From assembly GCF_018860155.1 (NCBI RefSeq), contig NZ_JAHKNI010000010.1, positions 301,405 through 365,404 of the forward strand: DNA of 64,000 nucleotides, in the 5' to 3' direction. Shown here piece by piece: positions 17,239-25,592 of this stretch (its first letter is position 1; each line of letters opens with the position of its first letter). The notes under the pieces were generated by a model, which was not told where the DNA came from, made no database searches, and saw nothing but the letters and a program-made list of their open reading frames with translations. The stretch comes from Nocardia albiluteola. Lineage in GTDB: Bacteria > Actinomycetota > Actinomycetes > Mycobacteriales > Mycobacteriaceae. A program made the position numbers and the translations under genes.

Positions 17239-18393
17239 ATGCCCATGAAACTGTTGTTCAGTGCCACCCCGGCCTTCGGACACGTCCTGCCCCTGGCGCC
17301 GCTCATGCAGGCAGCCGTCGATGCCGGCCATACCGTCGGGCTGCTGTCGAGCGCTGGATTCCGGGGCGAGGCTACCGCCGAACTCCCTGTGGAGGTCGAA
17401 TTCCTCGATGCGGGTGTAATGCCGGGTGAGTTCTCCGAGGAGGCGGCCCGCCGCACCGGCGCCGACGTGTTCCATCCGACGCCTCAGGTCATCGGCGAGA
17501 TCTTCGGCGGCGCCCGGGTCGACCTCGCCATCACCGACAGCATCGACCAGGCCGCCGACTGGGGTGCGGACCTGATTGTCGCGGAGCCGTTCGATGCGGT
17601 GGGTCCGATCGTCGCCGCTGGGCTGGGCATCGATTGGCACCGAGCCGGCATCGGCCCGGCACTGCCGTCGGCGATCACCGACGAGATCGATCGCGTCGCC
17701 TCGGCCCGATCCGAGCGAGCGAACCTGCGGCCGGTCGCGGCGTCGAGCTATATCGACCCGTGTCCGCCGCAACTGCAGGATCCGGACTGGATCCCCGCCA
17801 CCACGGTGCGACCGGTCCGGCCGCAGGCCCACCGCCGACCGAAGGACATTACGCTCGACCTGCCCGACTTCGCCGCGCGCGACAAGCCCACGGTGCTCGT
17901 CACCTTCGGCACGATCTTCTCCGACCCGGACATCCTCGCCGCGGCCGTGGCGGCGGTTATGGACACCGAGGTCAACGTCATCGCCACGCTCGGCTCGTCG
18001 CTGCGGCATTCCGCCTCGGATCAGGCATCTCAGGAGCGGCTGACCGGAGCCGCCCCTGCCCGGGTGCGGTACGTGCCCTTCGTCCCGCTGGCCCAACTGC
18101 TCGACGAGGTCGACCTGGTGGTCGGCGCCGGCGGCGTCGGCACCGTCCTCGGCACCCTGGCACACGGCCTGCCCATGGTGCTCTGGCCGCAAGGCGCCGA
18201 CCAGCCCATCAACGCCGCCCGCGCCGCCGCATCGGGGACATCGATCACGGCCGACTCGTCCGCCGAGATCTCCACCGCGGTAACCGAAGTGCTGCGGAAC
18301 AACGCCTTTCGCAACCAGGCCCGCAGCATCGCAGCCGAGATCGCCGATCGCCCCCATCCGGCCACGGTGATCGCAGAGATCACCAATGCATAG
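17239..18393 (+). CDS. GT1-family (MGT/UGT-type) glycosyltransferase
   Basis: The ~384-aa GT-B enzyme resembles actinomycete natural-product glycosyltransferases. It starts MPMKLLFSATPAFGHVLPLAPL (acceptor domain, with the usual GH near residue 13) and has the donor-binding signature 'VGAGGVGTVLGTLAHGLPMVLWPQGADQPINA', where Asp-Gln contacts the sugar. Possible starts are ATG 17239 and ATG 17245; both lack a strong RBS, and the longer ORF from 17188 is unlikely. Such enzymes glycosylate macrolides, polyketides or xenobiotics. Two palindromes upstream suggest tight regulation, consistent with antibiotic inactivation or a stress role, which is inference. Confidence 0.88.
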   Translation: MPMKLLFSATPAFGHVLPLAPLMQAAVDAGHTVGLLSSAGFRGEATAELPVEVEFLDAGVMPGEFSEEAARRTGADVFHPTPQVIGEIFGGARVDLAITDSIDQAADWGADLIVAEPFDAVGPIVAAGLGIDWHRAGIGPALPSAITDEIDRVASARSERANLRPVAASSYIDPCPPQLQDPDWIPATTVRPVRPQAHRRPKDITLDLPDFAARDKPTVLVTFGTIFSDPDILAAAVAAVMDTEVNVIATLGSSLRHSASDQASQERLTGAAPARVRYVPFVPLAQLLDEVDLVVGAGGVGTVLGTLAHGLPMVLWPQGADQPINAARAAASGTSITADSSAEISTAVTEVLRNNAFRNQARSIAAEIADRPHPATVIAEITNA

Positions 18394-18483
18394 CACTGTC
18401 CGACAAGTGAATTCATCGATGGCTCATCGGGTCGGCCCGGCGGACTCGGCCAGACGCTTGGTAGAGCCACTGCATCACTGCGA

Positions 18484-18690
18484 ACCGAGCGGCGAATACA
18501 AAAAGCCGCCGCCCGCCCCGGCCTCCACATCATCGCCACGGAGGACGTCTACGTCGGCGGCGGTGATCGGCGTATTCGCGCCGGGGAACGCGCGGGCGCC
18601 CGGAACGCTCGCCTGGAAGGCCTGGGGCACTGGTGGATGCTTCAGGATGCGGCCCGAGGTGGCGCCGTGCTCGCCGACTTCCTGGGGTAG
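18484..18690 (+). pseudogene. Alpha/beta hydrolase C-terminal remnant
   Basis: In the frame ending at TAG 18690 the translation reads 'RPGLHIIATEDVYVGGGDRR...LEGLGHWWMLQDAARGGAVLADFL', the C-terminal part of an alpha/beta hydrolase including the catalytic-His region (GLGHWW). No start codon or N-terminal domain precedes it; the frame runs back into the end of the glycosyltransferase gene. The gene was therefore truncated by deletion. Confidence 0.6.
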
Positions 18691-18713
18691 TTTGCCGCCC
18701 GCGCGGTGCACTA

Positions 18714-18878
18714 TCAGCCGCCGTCGATGACCTGGACGGTGCCGGTGATGTAGCGGGCCCGGTTGGAGGCCAGGAAGGCGACGAGTTCGGCGACCTCCGC
18801 CGCGGTGCCGGGACGGCCGCTGGGGATTCGGAAGGTGTCGGCGAATTCTCTTCGCGCAGAGTCGATATCGCCGCCGGA
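18714..18878 (-). pseudogene. SDR C-terminal remnant
   Basis: The minus-strand translation ends 'SGRPGTAAEVAELVAFLASNRARYITGTVQVIDGG', the standard C-terminus of a short-chain dehydrogenase/reductase. The Rossmann nucleotide-binding part and the YxxxK active site are absent upstream, so this is a fragment. It lies 23 bp from the hydrolase remnant in the opposite orientation, which marks a deletion or recombination junction. Confidence 0.65.
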
Positions 18879-19144
18879 CTGCTCGGCCAGTTCGGCCAGG
18901 CGGCGGCGCAGGCCACTCGTTTCGATCGCAATTGAGCGACGGCCCGCGCGCGGTGTCCGAGAAGCTGCTGGCCTGCATCGCGGTTGCGGTGACATTCGAG
19001 ACATCGCATTCCGCATGAAGGTGCGTTCGGTCGGCTCCGGATGGGAAGGGCCGATGGATCTTTCGCCGTGCCGCGCCAGCCGGTTCGGTCAGCGCGACAT
19101 GCGGCAAATACGGGCGTTGTTCGCCGAGTGAGGAGCGATGTGGT

Positions 19145-20128
19145 CTAGTTTCGCGACGGTGTGAGTGCGATCCTGCCGAATACCTCGCCTGCTTCCATTT
19201 TCCGGTGGGCCGAAACCGCCTGTTCCAAGTGAAGTGTTTCGTGCACAACGGCTTTCAGCTCGCCACGACTGGCGGCAGTGAACAGTTCGGCGGTCGCGGC
19301 CCGTCGCTCGAGTGGGGGCACGGTGTCGGCGCTGAAGGTGGCGAACGACATCGACTTCCGGAACGCCGCGACCATCTCCATGCCGAAGTCCGTTGGCGGC
19401 ATGCCTGCCATCGCGCCGACAGCCACCATGCGACCGTTCGGCTCGAGCCTGGCGAAGAATGAAGGCAGATCCGCACCGGCGACGATGTCGAGGATGACGT
19501 CGTAGCTCGCAGGAGCATCCGGCGCACCCCGGCCGAGCCGGTCCAGCACATGCGTCGCGCCCAGCTCGCGCAGGCGATCGCCACGTTCGGCCGAGGATGT
19601 CGTGACCGCGACCGCACCGGCACCGCCACGGGCTGCGATCTGGACCGCCATGACCCCGATGCCGCCGGCCGCGCCACGCACCAGCACCGACTCACCGCGA
19701 GCGAAGTGGGCATGGCGCAGGGCAAAGTGGGCCACCATTGCCGAGCTGCCGAGCGTCACTGCGTCGACGGCCGACAGGTCCGCCGGGAGAGGGACGAGCG
19801 TCTCGGCCGGTGCGACGGCCTGTTCGGCATAGCCGCCGCTCTCACCGGTGAGCGCCCACACGCGCCGGCCGACCCAGGTGGTGTCGACGCCCTCCCCGAC
19901 CTCGGTCACGGTCCCCGCGACCTCGCTGCCGAGGATGCGACCGGGTGTGGCGCCGTACGCGGCCAGCGCGCCGCTTCGGATAAGAGCGTCGATACCGCCG
20001 ACGCCGATCGCCTCGGTCGTGATCGACACCTGCCCGGCAGCCGGATTCGGGTCGGATAGGTCGACCACCGCGAGCACCTCGGGACCTCCGAACGCCTGGA
20101 CCATCACTGCTTTCACCGGTTTCTCCAT
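19145..20128 (-). CDS. MDR-family zinc-independent quinone oxidoreductase
   Basis: This ~327-aa medium-chain dehydrogenase/reductase belongs to the NADPH:quinone reductase subgroup. It has the GroES-like N-terminal domain 'KAVMVQAFGGPEVLAV', the nucleotide-binding loop 'VLVRGAAGGIGVMAVQIA' (AAGGIG, NADPH-type) and the substrate-domain end 'MEAGEVFGRIAL'. No catalytic Zn ligands are evident. Possible starts are ATG 20134, ATG 20128 and GTG 20116; the GTG has GGAGAA upstream and would give the usual 'MKAV' N-terminus. It is divergent from a TetR gene with a perfect operator palindrome between them, so it is the probable TetR target. Confidence 0.88.
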   Translation of the reverse strand: MEKPVKAVMVQAFGGPEVLAVVDLSDPNPAAGQVSITTEAIGVGGIDALIRSGALAAYGATPGRILGSEVAGTVTEVGEGVDTTWVGRRVWALTGESGGYAEQAVAPAETLVPLPADLSAVDAVTLGSSAMVAHFALRHAHFARGESVLVRGAAGGIGVMAVQIAARGGAGAVAVTTSSAERGDRLRELGATHVLDRLGRGAPDAPASYDVILDIVAGADLPSFFARLEPNGRMVAVGAMAGMPPTDFGMEMVAAFRKSMSFATFSADTVPPLERRAATAELFTAASRGELKAVVHETLHLEQAVSAHRKMEAGEVFGRIALTPSRN

Positions 20129-20161
20129 GTTCATCTCGATCGGAACCAACCATCGGAACCT

Positions 20162-20181
20162 AACGGACGCCCCCGTCCGTT
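20162..20181. promoter_or_regulatory. TetR-type operator
   Basis: AACGGACG and CGTCCGTT form a perfect 8-bp inverted repeat with spacer CCCC, placed between the divergent MDR oxidoreductase and TetR starts. The sequence class (ACGGAC...GTCCGT) is typical of operators bound by actinobacterial TetR repressors, so it probably represses both genes. Confidence 0.75.
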
Positions 20182-20198
20182 TAGCTAAAGTGAGAGCG

Positions 20199-20858
20199 GT
20201 GACTGCTCATTTGCCTCACGCACTGCGTTCGGACGCGCGTGACAATCGCGAACGCATCCTCGAGGCGGCTCGCACGGTATTCGTCAGTGCGGGCCTGGAC
20301 GTGCCGATGCGGGAGATCGCCCGGCGTGCCGGGGTCGGGCCCGCGACCCTCTACCGCCATTTCCCGACCAAGGAGATGCTGGTCGCGGAGGCGTTCACCG
20401 ACCAGATGCTGGCCTGCCGGTCCCTCGTGGACGAGGGGCTCGCCGATCCGGATCCCTGGCACGGCTTCTGCCTCACGATCGAGAAGCTCTGCGAGCTGCA
20501 AGCGCGCGACCACGGCTTCACCGCGGCCTTCATGTCCACCTACCCCAACGCGCTGGATTTCGCCGCAATCCGCACATCCTCGCTGACCGCCGCCGCCGAA
20601 CTGATCCGCCGCGCCAAGGACACCGGGCACCTGCGCCCTGACCTAATGCTCGACGACCTCATCCTCATGATCATGGCCAACAACGGCATCCACGCGACCA
20701 CGCCGGCAGCACGCCTCGCGGCCTCCCGGCGCTTCGCCGCCCTCATGATCCAAGCGTTCCATGCCTCCCCCGGGTCCGCGCCGCTGCCACCCCTGCCACG
20801 TTTGATGCCCACAGTGTCGGCGCGCCGACCCAAATCGAACCGGCCAAATGCCCGGTGA
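20199..20858 (+). CDS. TetR-family transcriptional regulator
   Basis: The 219-aa protein has an N-terminal TetR HTH ('RERILEAARTVFVSAGLDVPM', 'IARRAGVGPATLYRHFPTKEML') followed by the ligand-binding helices with the TetR_C_33-like pattern. GTG 20199 is chosen as the start; an in-frame GTG at 20190 is also possible, while the longer ORF extends through the divergent promoter and is rejected. The operator at 20162-20181 lies just upstream, suggesting autorepression and control of the divergent oxidoreductase. A Pro/Arg-rich C-terminal tail is unusual. Confidence 0.9.
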   Translation: MTAHLPHALRSDARDNRERILEAARTVFVSAGLDVPMREIARRAGVGPATLYRHFPTKEMLVAEAFTDQMLACRSLVDEGLADPDPWHGFCLTIEKLCELQARDHGFTAAFMSTYPNALDFAAIRTSSLTAAAELIRRAKDTGHLRPDLMLDDLILMIMANNGIHATTPAARLAASRRFAALMIQAFHASPGSAPLPPLPRLMPTVSARRPKSNRPNAR

Positions 20859-20983
20859 CCAGGGTATGGGCCGAACGCTCCGCCACCCGAACACCCTGAC
20901 GGCCGATGGATAAGAAATTCAAATCGGGCCGGTAGGCGTTCGGTGCTGAGTTACGCTTTGGGCGGTCGTGATCGTCCTCGATT

Positions 20984-21001
20984 GGTGTGTCGGGACACAC
21001 C
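20984..21001. promoter_or_regulatory. Palindrome upstream of FAD oxidase
   Basis: GGTGTGTC and GACACACC are a perfect 8-bp inverted repeat with a 2-nt spacer, 115 bp upstream of the Tat-exported flavin oxidase gene, in a 258-bp gene-free stretch. It is likely an operator; the binding regulator is unknown. Confidence 0.45.
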
Positions 21002-21116
21002 GCCACGTGACCCCGTTGCCATTCGGGAAGACCACGAAGGACTGCCCGGCGGTTGACGGGTAATTGTTTCCTCAAGCGGCCGGGTACTGGCGTAGCCCGA
21101 TCGAGAGGACCCGGAC

Positions 21117-22604
21117 ATGAGCGATCTTTCTCGTCGTGACCTCCTCAGATCGTCGGCGGCCGTCGGTGTCGGAGCAGTCGTTGTTTCGGGCCTTACAGCC
21201 GCAGACACTCCGGATATCGCCGAAGCGAACGCGCCGGGATGCCCGCCCGCGACGCTGACCGGTCACATCGTCCGCCCCGGTGACGTGTCGTACACCGACG
21301 CGCGACTCGGCTGGGACCAGCTCTTTTCGCATTATCCGCTGGTCATCGTCTTCGCGCAGGAAACCCAGGACGTGGTGAACGCTCTCACGTGGGCGCGGCA
21401 GCACGACGTCGCGTTGCGGGTGCGCAGCGGCCGCCACGCCCTCGAGGGCTGGTCGAACGTGGACAACGGCATCGTGATCGACGTCAGCGAGCTGAAGTCG
21501 GTCAAGATCGACCCCGGCGCTGGTACCGCAACGATCGGCGCCGGGCTGAACCAGCTGGAGGCGGTGACGGCGCTCGCGAAGCAGAACCTCGCGGTCACAA
21601 CCGGAAGCGAGGGCAGCGTCAGTGTGTGCGGTGCGACGCTCGGTGGTGGCCTCGGGCCTCTCAACCGCTGGCTCGGCATGGCCTGCGACAGTCTGATGGC
21701 GGTCGAGGTCGTCGTCCCGTCGGGTCACGACTGCGCCGAGGTGATCAACGTTGACGCGCAGCACCACTCGGACCTGCTCTGGGCGCTTCGCGGCGCGGGA
21801 AACGGCAACTTCGGGATCGTCACGCAACTCACCTACAAGGTGCATCCGCTCACACGGCTGGCCAACGTGCAGGCGACGTGGAGTGGACTCGGGGACCTGT
21901 CCGGGGTCTTCGAGGCATGGCAGCGTACGGTGCCGTCCGCCGACAGCCGTCTGGGATCCGAGCTCGAGATCCACAAGTCCGAGATGCAGCTGTCCGCGTG
22001 GCTTGTGGAGGGGGCAGAGGCGCAGGCCAGACAGATGCTGGCTCCGATCCTGTCGGTCGGCACGCCCGACGTCACGGTGCAGGTCGGTAACTGGGGCGAT
22101 ATCTTTGCCGGATCCCAGGTCCCGCTCGCGCAGGAGCCCGCGAACTGGAAGTTCTTCTCGCAGTTCGTCAAAGAGCGGTTTCCGAAGGAGGCGATCGACG
22201 TGATCGGTTCCTTCATGCGAAACGCTCCTTCGCAGGAGAGCAACTACTTCGTCGATGCCTTCGGTGGGGCGATCGGCAAAGAACCGCGCGGCGGCACGGC
22301 GTTCGTGCATCGCGACGCGCTTTTCTACGGCGAGATCGGCGCGGCCTGGGGGACTCGTTCACCACAACCGGGCGTCAGCGACCCGCTGACCTCGCAGGCC
22401 CAGAGCTGGATCGCCGAGTTCAGTCAGGCGCTGCGGCCGTATGTGGACGGCGCCTACGTCAACGTGCCGAACGTCGGAATGCAAGAGTGGGAGACGGCCT
22501 ATTGGGGCAGACCGCACTTCGAGCGCCTGCGCAGGATCAAGGCGAAGTACGACCCCCACAACGTCTTCCGGTACGAGCAGAGCATCCCGCCCGCATCACA
22601 CTGA
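21117..22604 (+). CDS. Tat-exported BBE-like bicovalent FAD oxidase
   Basis: The 495-aa protein begins with a twin-arginine signal (LSRRDLLRSSAAVGVGAVVV), so it is exported folded. The PCMH FAD-binding domain shows both covalent flavin attachment sites of the berberine-bridge family: His in 'RSGRHALEGW' (8-alpha-histidyl) and Cys in 'GSVSVCGATLGGGLG' (6-S-cysteinyl). The BBE C-terminal motif 'YWGRPHFERLRRIKAKYDPHNVFRYEQSI' is intact. Relatives oxidise sugars or alkaloid-like substrates with O2. RBS GAGAGG precedes the ATG. It stands alone, with no adjoining partner genes on its strand. Confidence 0.93.
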   Translation: MSDLSRRDLLRSSAAVGVGAVVVSGLTAADTPDIAEANAPGCPPATLTGHIVRPGDVSYTDARLGWDQLFSHYPLVIVFAQETQDVVNALTWARQHDVALRVRSGRHALEGWSNVDNGIVIDVSELKSVKIDPGAGTATIGAGLNQLEAVTALAKQNLAVTTGSEGSVSVCGATLGGGLGPLNRWLGMACDSLMAVEVVVPSGHDCAEVINVDAQHHSDLLWALRGAGNGNFGIVTQLTYKVHPLTRLANVQATWSGLGDLSGVFEAWQRTVPSADSRLGSELEIHKSEMQLSAWLVEGAEAQARQMLAPILSVGTPDVTVQVGNWGDIFAGSQVPLAQEPANWKFFSQFVKERFPKEAIDVIGSFMRNAPSQESNYFVDAFGGAIGKEPRGGTAFVHRDALFYGEIGAAWGTRSPQPGVSDPLTSQAQSWIAEFSQALRPYVDGAYVNVPNVGMQEWETAYWGRPHFERLRRIKAKYDPHNVFRYEQSIPPASH

Positions 22605-22651
22605 TCGACAGTCGGCCTGCCACCGCTCCTGCCGGTTTCGATATCGACGGA

Positions 22652-23395
22652 CTACAACTGTGATGCTCCACCGTCCACCGGAAACTCTGCTCCCGTGGTG
22701 AATGTCGCGCCGAACGCGAGGTACTCCACCGCGGTGGCGATCTCCTCCGACAGCCCGAAGCGTTGCATCGGATTACGGCTGCGGAACTCTTGTTTCATCG
22801 CCGTCGCGGTCTCGGGTGGCATCGACCGGTCCAGGATGCCGGTGTCGATCGGTCCGGGGCTGATCGCGTTGACGCGGATCCCGCGCGGCAGCAACTCTCG
22901 CGCCAGCGACCGTGTCATCGACCGCAGCGCGGCTTTGCTCGCCGCGTAGACGCTGGTCATTTCGATGCCTTTGACGTTCGCCACCGACGTCGTCAGTACC
23001 ACACCGGCGCCCTCACGCAGCAGCGGCGCGAGCTTCTGGACCGTGAAATACGGGCCCTTCGCGTTGATCGCGAACAGTTCGTCGTACATATCCTGCGATG
23101 TGGACTCGAATGGCGCCGACGCGGTCACACCCGCGTTCACGAACAACACGTCCAGCAGGCCGAATTCCGTCGCGACGCGTTTCGCCAGTGCCTCGATGTC
23201 CGGCAGGGACGACGCGTCGCTCTGGACGGCGATCACGTTGGACCCCAACTGTTCTCGCGCCGTGTCCAACGTCGACCGGTTGCGGCCGGTGATCAGTACT
23301 CGCGCTCCGGAATCCACGAACAACCGCGCCGTTGTCAGTCCGAAACCGCTGCTGCCACCGGTGATTACGACGTTCTTGCCCTTGTAGCTAGCCAT
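22652..23395 (-). CDS. Short-chain dehydrogenase/reductase
   Basis: This 247-aa classical SDR has the glycine-rich cofactor loop VVITGGSSGFG, NAG motif 'LFVNAGV', catalytic Ser in 'VVLTTSVA', Tyr-Lys in YAASKAAL, and the C-terminal 'FTTGAEFPVDGG'. Arg-rich residues after beta-2 ('ITGRNRSTLD') suggest NADP(H) preference. It is a complete, intact gene, unlike the two other SDR loci in this window. Substrate unknown. Confidence 0.93.
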   Translation of the reverse strand: MASYKGKNVVITGGSSGFGLTTARLFVDSGARVLITGRNRSTLDTAREQLGSNVIAVQSDASSLPDIEALAKRVATEFGLLDVLFVNAGVTASAPFESTSQDMYDELFAINAKGPYFTVQKLAPLLREGAGVVLTTSVANVKGIEMTSVYAASKAALRSMTRSLARELLPRGIRVNAISPGPIDTGILDRSMPPETATAMKQEFRSRNPMQRFGLSEEIATAVEYLAFGATFTTGAEFPVDGGASQL

Positions 23396-23670
23396 GTCTA
23401 CGAGTCAACGACGTCGCGCGCACACCGTCCAAGACCTGTTTCGCACGTCGTCATGCCGCAGATGTATGGCGACCTATTCTGGATGTGTGGATCTGCTCGA
23501 ACATGACTCCCCTCGGGCAGGCGTAGAGATAGGTTGCCTGTCGCCCTGATCATGCTGGAAAGATCCCGGGCGACGGTGCGCTACTCCCACGGATGAAAGC
23601 GTTGAACCATCAATCACCAACCGGTGGCTGCACCCGGCAAAGTAGGTGCGGCTCACCTCACAGGCGAAGG

Positions 23671-25089
23671 TCACCCGGGGCCGATCATCGATCCTGGCGG
23701 GACGGTCCACGCGATGGTCGTCTCGGATTCGTCGGTGCCGGCGCTCAGCGTGCCGCCCAACCGCGCAATGAGAGCAGAGAGCCGGTCGAGGTTTTCAGTC
23801 TGGTCGGCTTCAGCGTGATCGCCGCGGATCGCAAGCTGTAGACACAGTGCGTCGTCTGTGGCGACCAACCGAACGGTCAGGTCGGCAGGGTTCACGACGG
23901 GAACCATCGGGCCCAGTGCCGTGTGCAGGAACTCGACCACGGCGAGTCGCAGTCCAGGCTCGACGGCGGATCCGTCGACCGCGCCCCTGAATTCCAGCGC
24001 GGGCACGGTGTCGGTGCCGTCGAAGATGTTTTCGACGACCCTGATCACCGTGGCCGACAAGCCACGCTCGGCATGGGCGCCGGGATTGTCGGTATGGCTC
24101 AAATCGAAGATAACCTTACGCAATTCGCTGATAATTTCGTCGGTCTCGGCAATCAGTGGCTTCAACGTCGATCTCACCCGGGGATGCCGGTTCGCTGCCG
24201 AAGTGAGCAAGAGCCCGAGCCCGAACACTCGGTTGATCGTGCGGTCGTGCAGATCGGCGGCCATCCGTGCTTGCTCGTCGTGCCGGGTCAGCGCGTTCTC
24301 GGCTGCCAGCCGGTCATCAATGCTCGCGAGGATGCTGGCACGCATGTGGTTGACGGCGTCGGCGATGGTGGCGATCTCGACCGGCCCGTTCCGCTCGATC
24401 TCGATGGCGTAGTTCCCTTCCGATACTGCCCGTACTTGTCTGAGCAGACGGGTGACGGGCCTGTTCAACAGTCGCGGCAGCACCGTGAGGGCCGTCACCA
24501 CGATCAACAGCAGGAGCCCGACCAAGATGTAGGTCACGACCCTGGCGACATGCTGCGCAGCGGACACCCGGTGAAGTTGACGCGCGGCCATTTCGTCTGT
24601 TCGAGACTGAAGCTGGGCGGCCTTGTTGCGAAGCGCATCGAACAAGCCTTTGCCGAGGAGGCCCAATGATTCGATCTGCTCGCCAGGCACCGGGCCGGCC
24701 ATTCGAGCGGCGATTTCCGGTTCGGCCGCCGTCGTTTCCCAGGCATTCGCGGCTGCCGATACAGCGTCGAGCGCGGTCATGGCTTGCGTGTTGCCGGCGA
24801 GAACTTGTCGTAACCGAGTCTGCGCCTGTGCGGCCTGGGCGCGACCCGCGGTGTAGGGCTCGAGAAACACCGGGTCACCGGTCAGCAGGAAGCCGCGCTG
24901 GCCCGTCTCTTGATCCACATAGGCTCGCAGCAACGCCGAGGCGGACCGTTGCGCCACGAAAACTCGGTTATTCAAATCATCCAACGACCGCCCGACTACC
25001 GCCCTGCTCACTACGGCCGACGTCGCCGACACCCCGAAGAGCAGCGCGATCGCGACAATGATCGCCGAAAATACGCGTCGTATCGACAT
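23671..25089 (-). CDS. CHASE3-type sensor histidine-kinase-like protein, degenerate ATPase
   Basis: The ~472-aa membrane protein has a TM helix at the N-terminus, a CHASE3 periplasmic sensor ('DQETGQRGFLLTGDPVFLEPY'), a second TM helix ('YILVGLLLLIVVTAL'), a HAMP linker, and a HisKA_3-like dimerisation helix with a candidate phospho-His in 'MAADLHDRTINRV' (His281). The C-terminal region has the size of an HATPase_c domain and a G-box-like 'LGGTLSAGTDESETTIAW', but the N-box Asn pattern (E-x-x-x-N-x-x-K/R-H) is missing; the equivalent stretch reads VEFLHTALGPMV. It may be a non-catalytic sensor. No response regulator is adjacent. ATG 25089 is chosen over the TTG at 25101. Confidence 0.75.
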   Translation of the reverse strand: MSIRRVFSAIIVAIALLFGVSATSAVVSRAVVGRSLDDLNNRVFVAQRSASALLRAYVDQETGQRGFLLTGDPVFLEPYTAGRAQAAQAQTRLRQVLAGNTQAMTALDAVSAAANAWETTAAEPEIAARMAGPVPGEQIESLGLLGKGLFDALRNKAAQLQSRTDEMAARQLHRVSAAQHVARVVTYILVGLLLLIVVTALTVLPRLLNRPVTRLLRQVRAVSEGNYAIEIERNGPVEIATIADAVNHMRASILASIDDRLAAENALTRHDEQARMAADLHDRTINRVFGLGLLLTSAANRHPRVRSTLKPLIAETDEIISELRKVIFDLSHTDNPGAHAERGLSATVIRVVENIFDGTDTVPALEFRGAVDGSAVEPGLRLAVVEFLHTALGPMVPVVNPADLTVRLVATDDALCLQLAIRGDHAEADQTENLDRLSALIARLGGTLSAGTDESETTIAWTVPPGSMIGPG

Positions 25090-25334
25090 CCGAGCCAACA
25101 AGACCCATCACCGCCGATCGCAGCAGAAACCAACCGGCACCCGCGACACACCGAGTTCGATCGTGTCTCCTCGATTCTCCAATGAGCCGGATCGCCAAGC
25201 AACACAGACTGCCTCGGGTGCATGTTGGGAGCGTCAGGCAGGGCAGAACGCCTCCTGCGGCCGCGGCGCAATGCGCGTACGCTTATGTGCCTACCTGCCA
25301 GTAAGGTGTGCCACCGGTTCGCCGGGAGGTGGAG

Positions 25335-25568
25335 ATGCTTAGCGCCACCGAGCAGTTCAGCAAGGAACGCGCCCCGTGCGGGAGACTGAGGGGCGGGGCT
25401 CGCCACCGCGAAGACGACGAAGCGGGCCTGATTATCGACGATCTGCGTTACGACTGTGGCTGCCGCCGGATTCGGCACGAATTCCACGACGGCAGCGTTC
25501 GGATCAGAATCATCCGCCATGACGGCAAGGTCCTGATGGACGAGCACAGCGCCGACTTCGAGGTCTGA
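25335..25568 (+). CDS. Small conserved protein upstream of frdA
   Basis: The 77-aa protein starts at ATG 25335, preceded by GGGAGG. Its C-terminal half is distinctive: 'DDLRYDCGCRRIRHEFHDGSVRIRIIRHDGKVLMDEH', with a Cys-x-Cys and several His that could bind metal. It ends 25 bp before frdA in the same direction and is probably the first gene of the fumarate reductase operon. The family is not recognised; a role in flavinylation or assembly is only a guess from position. Confidence 0.6.
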   Translation: MLSATEQFSKERAPCGRLRGGARHREDDEAGLIIDDLRYDCGCRRIRHEFHDGSVRIRIIRHDGKVLMDEHSADFEV

Positions 25569-25592
25569 CAGACGACGCCCGGGTGGTGCCAC

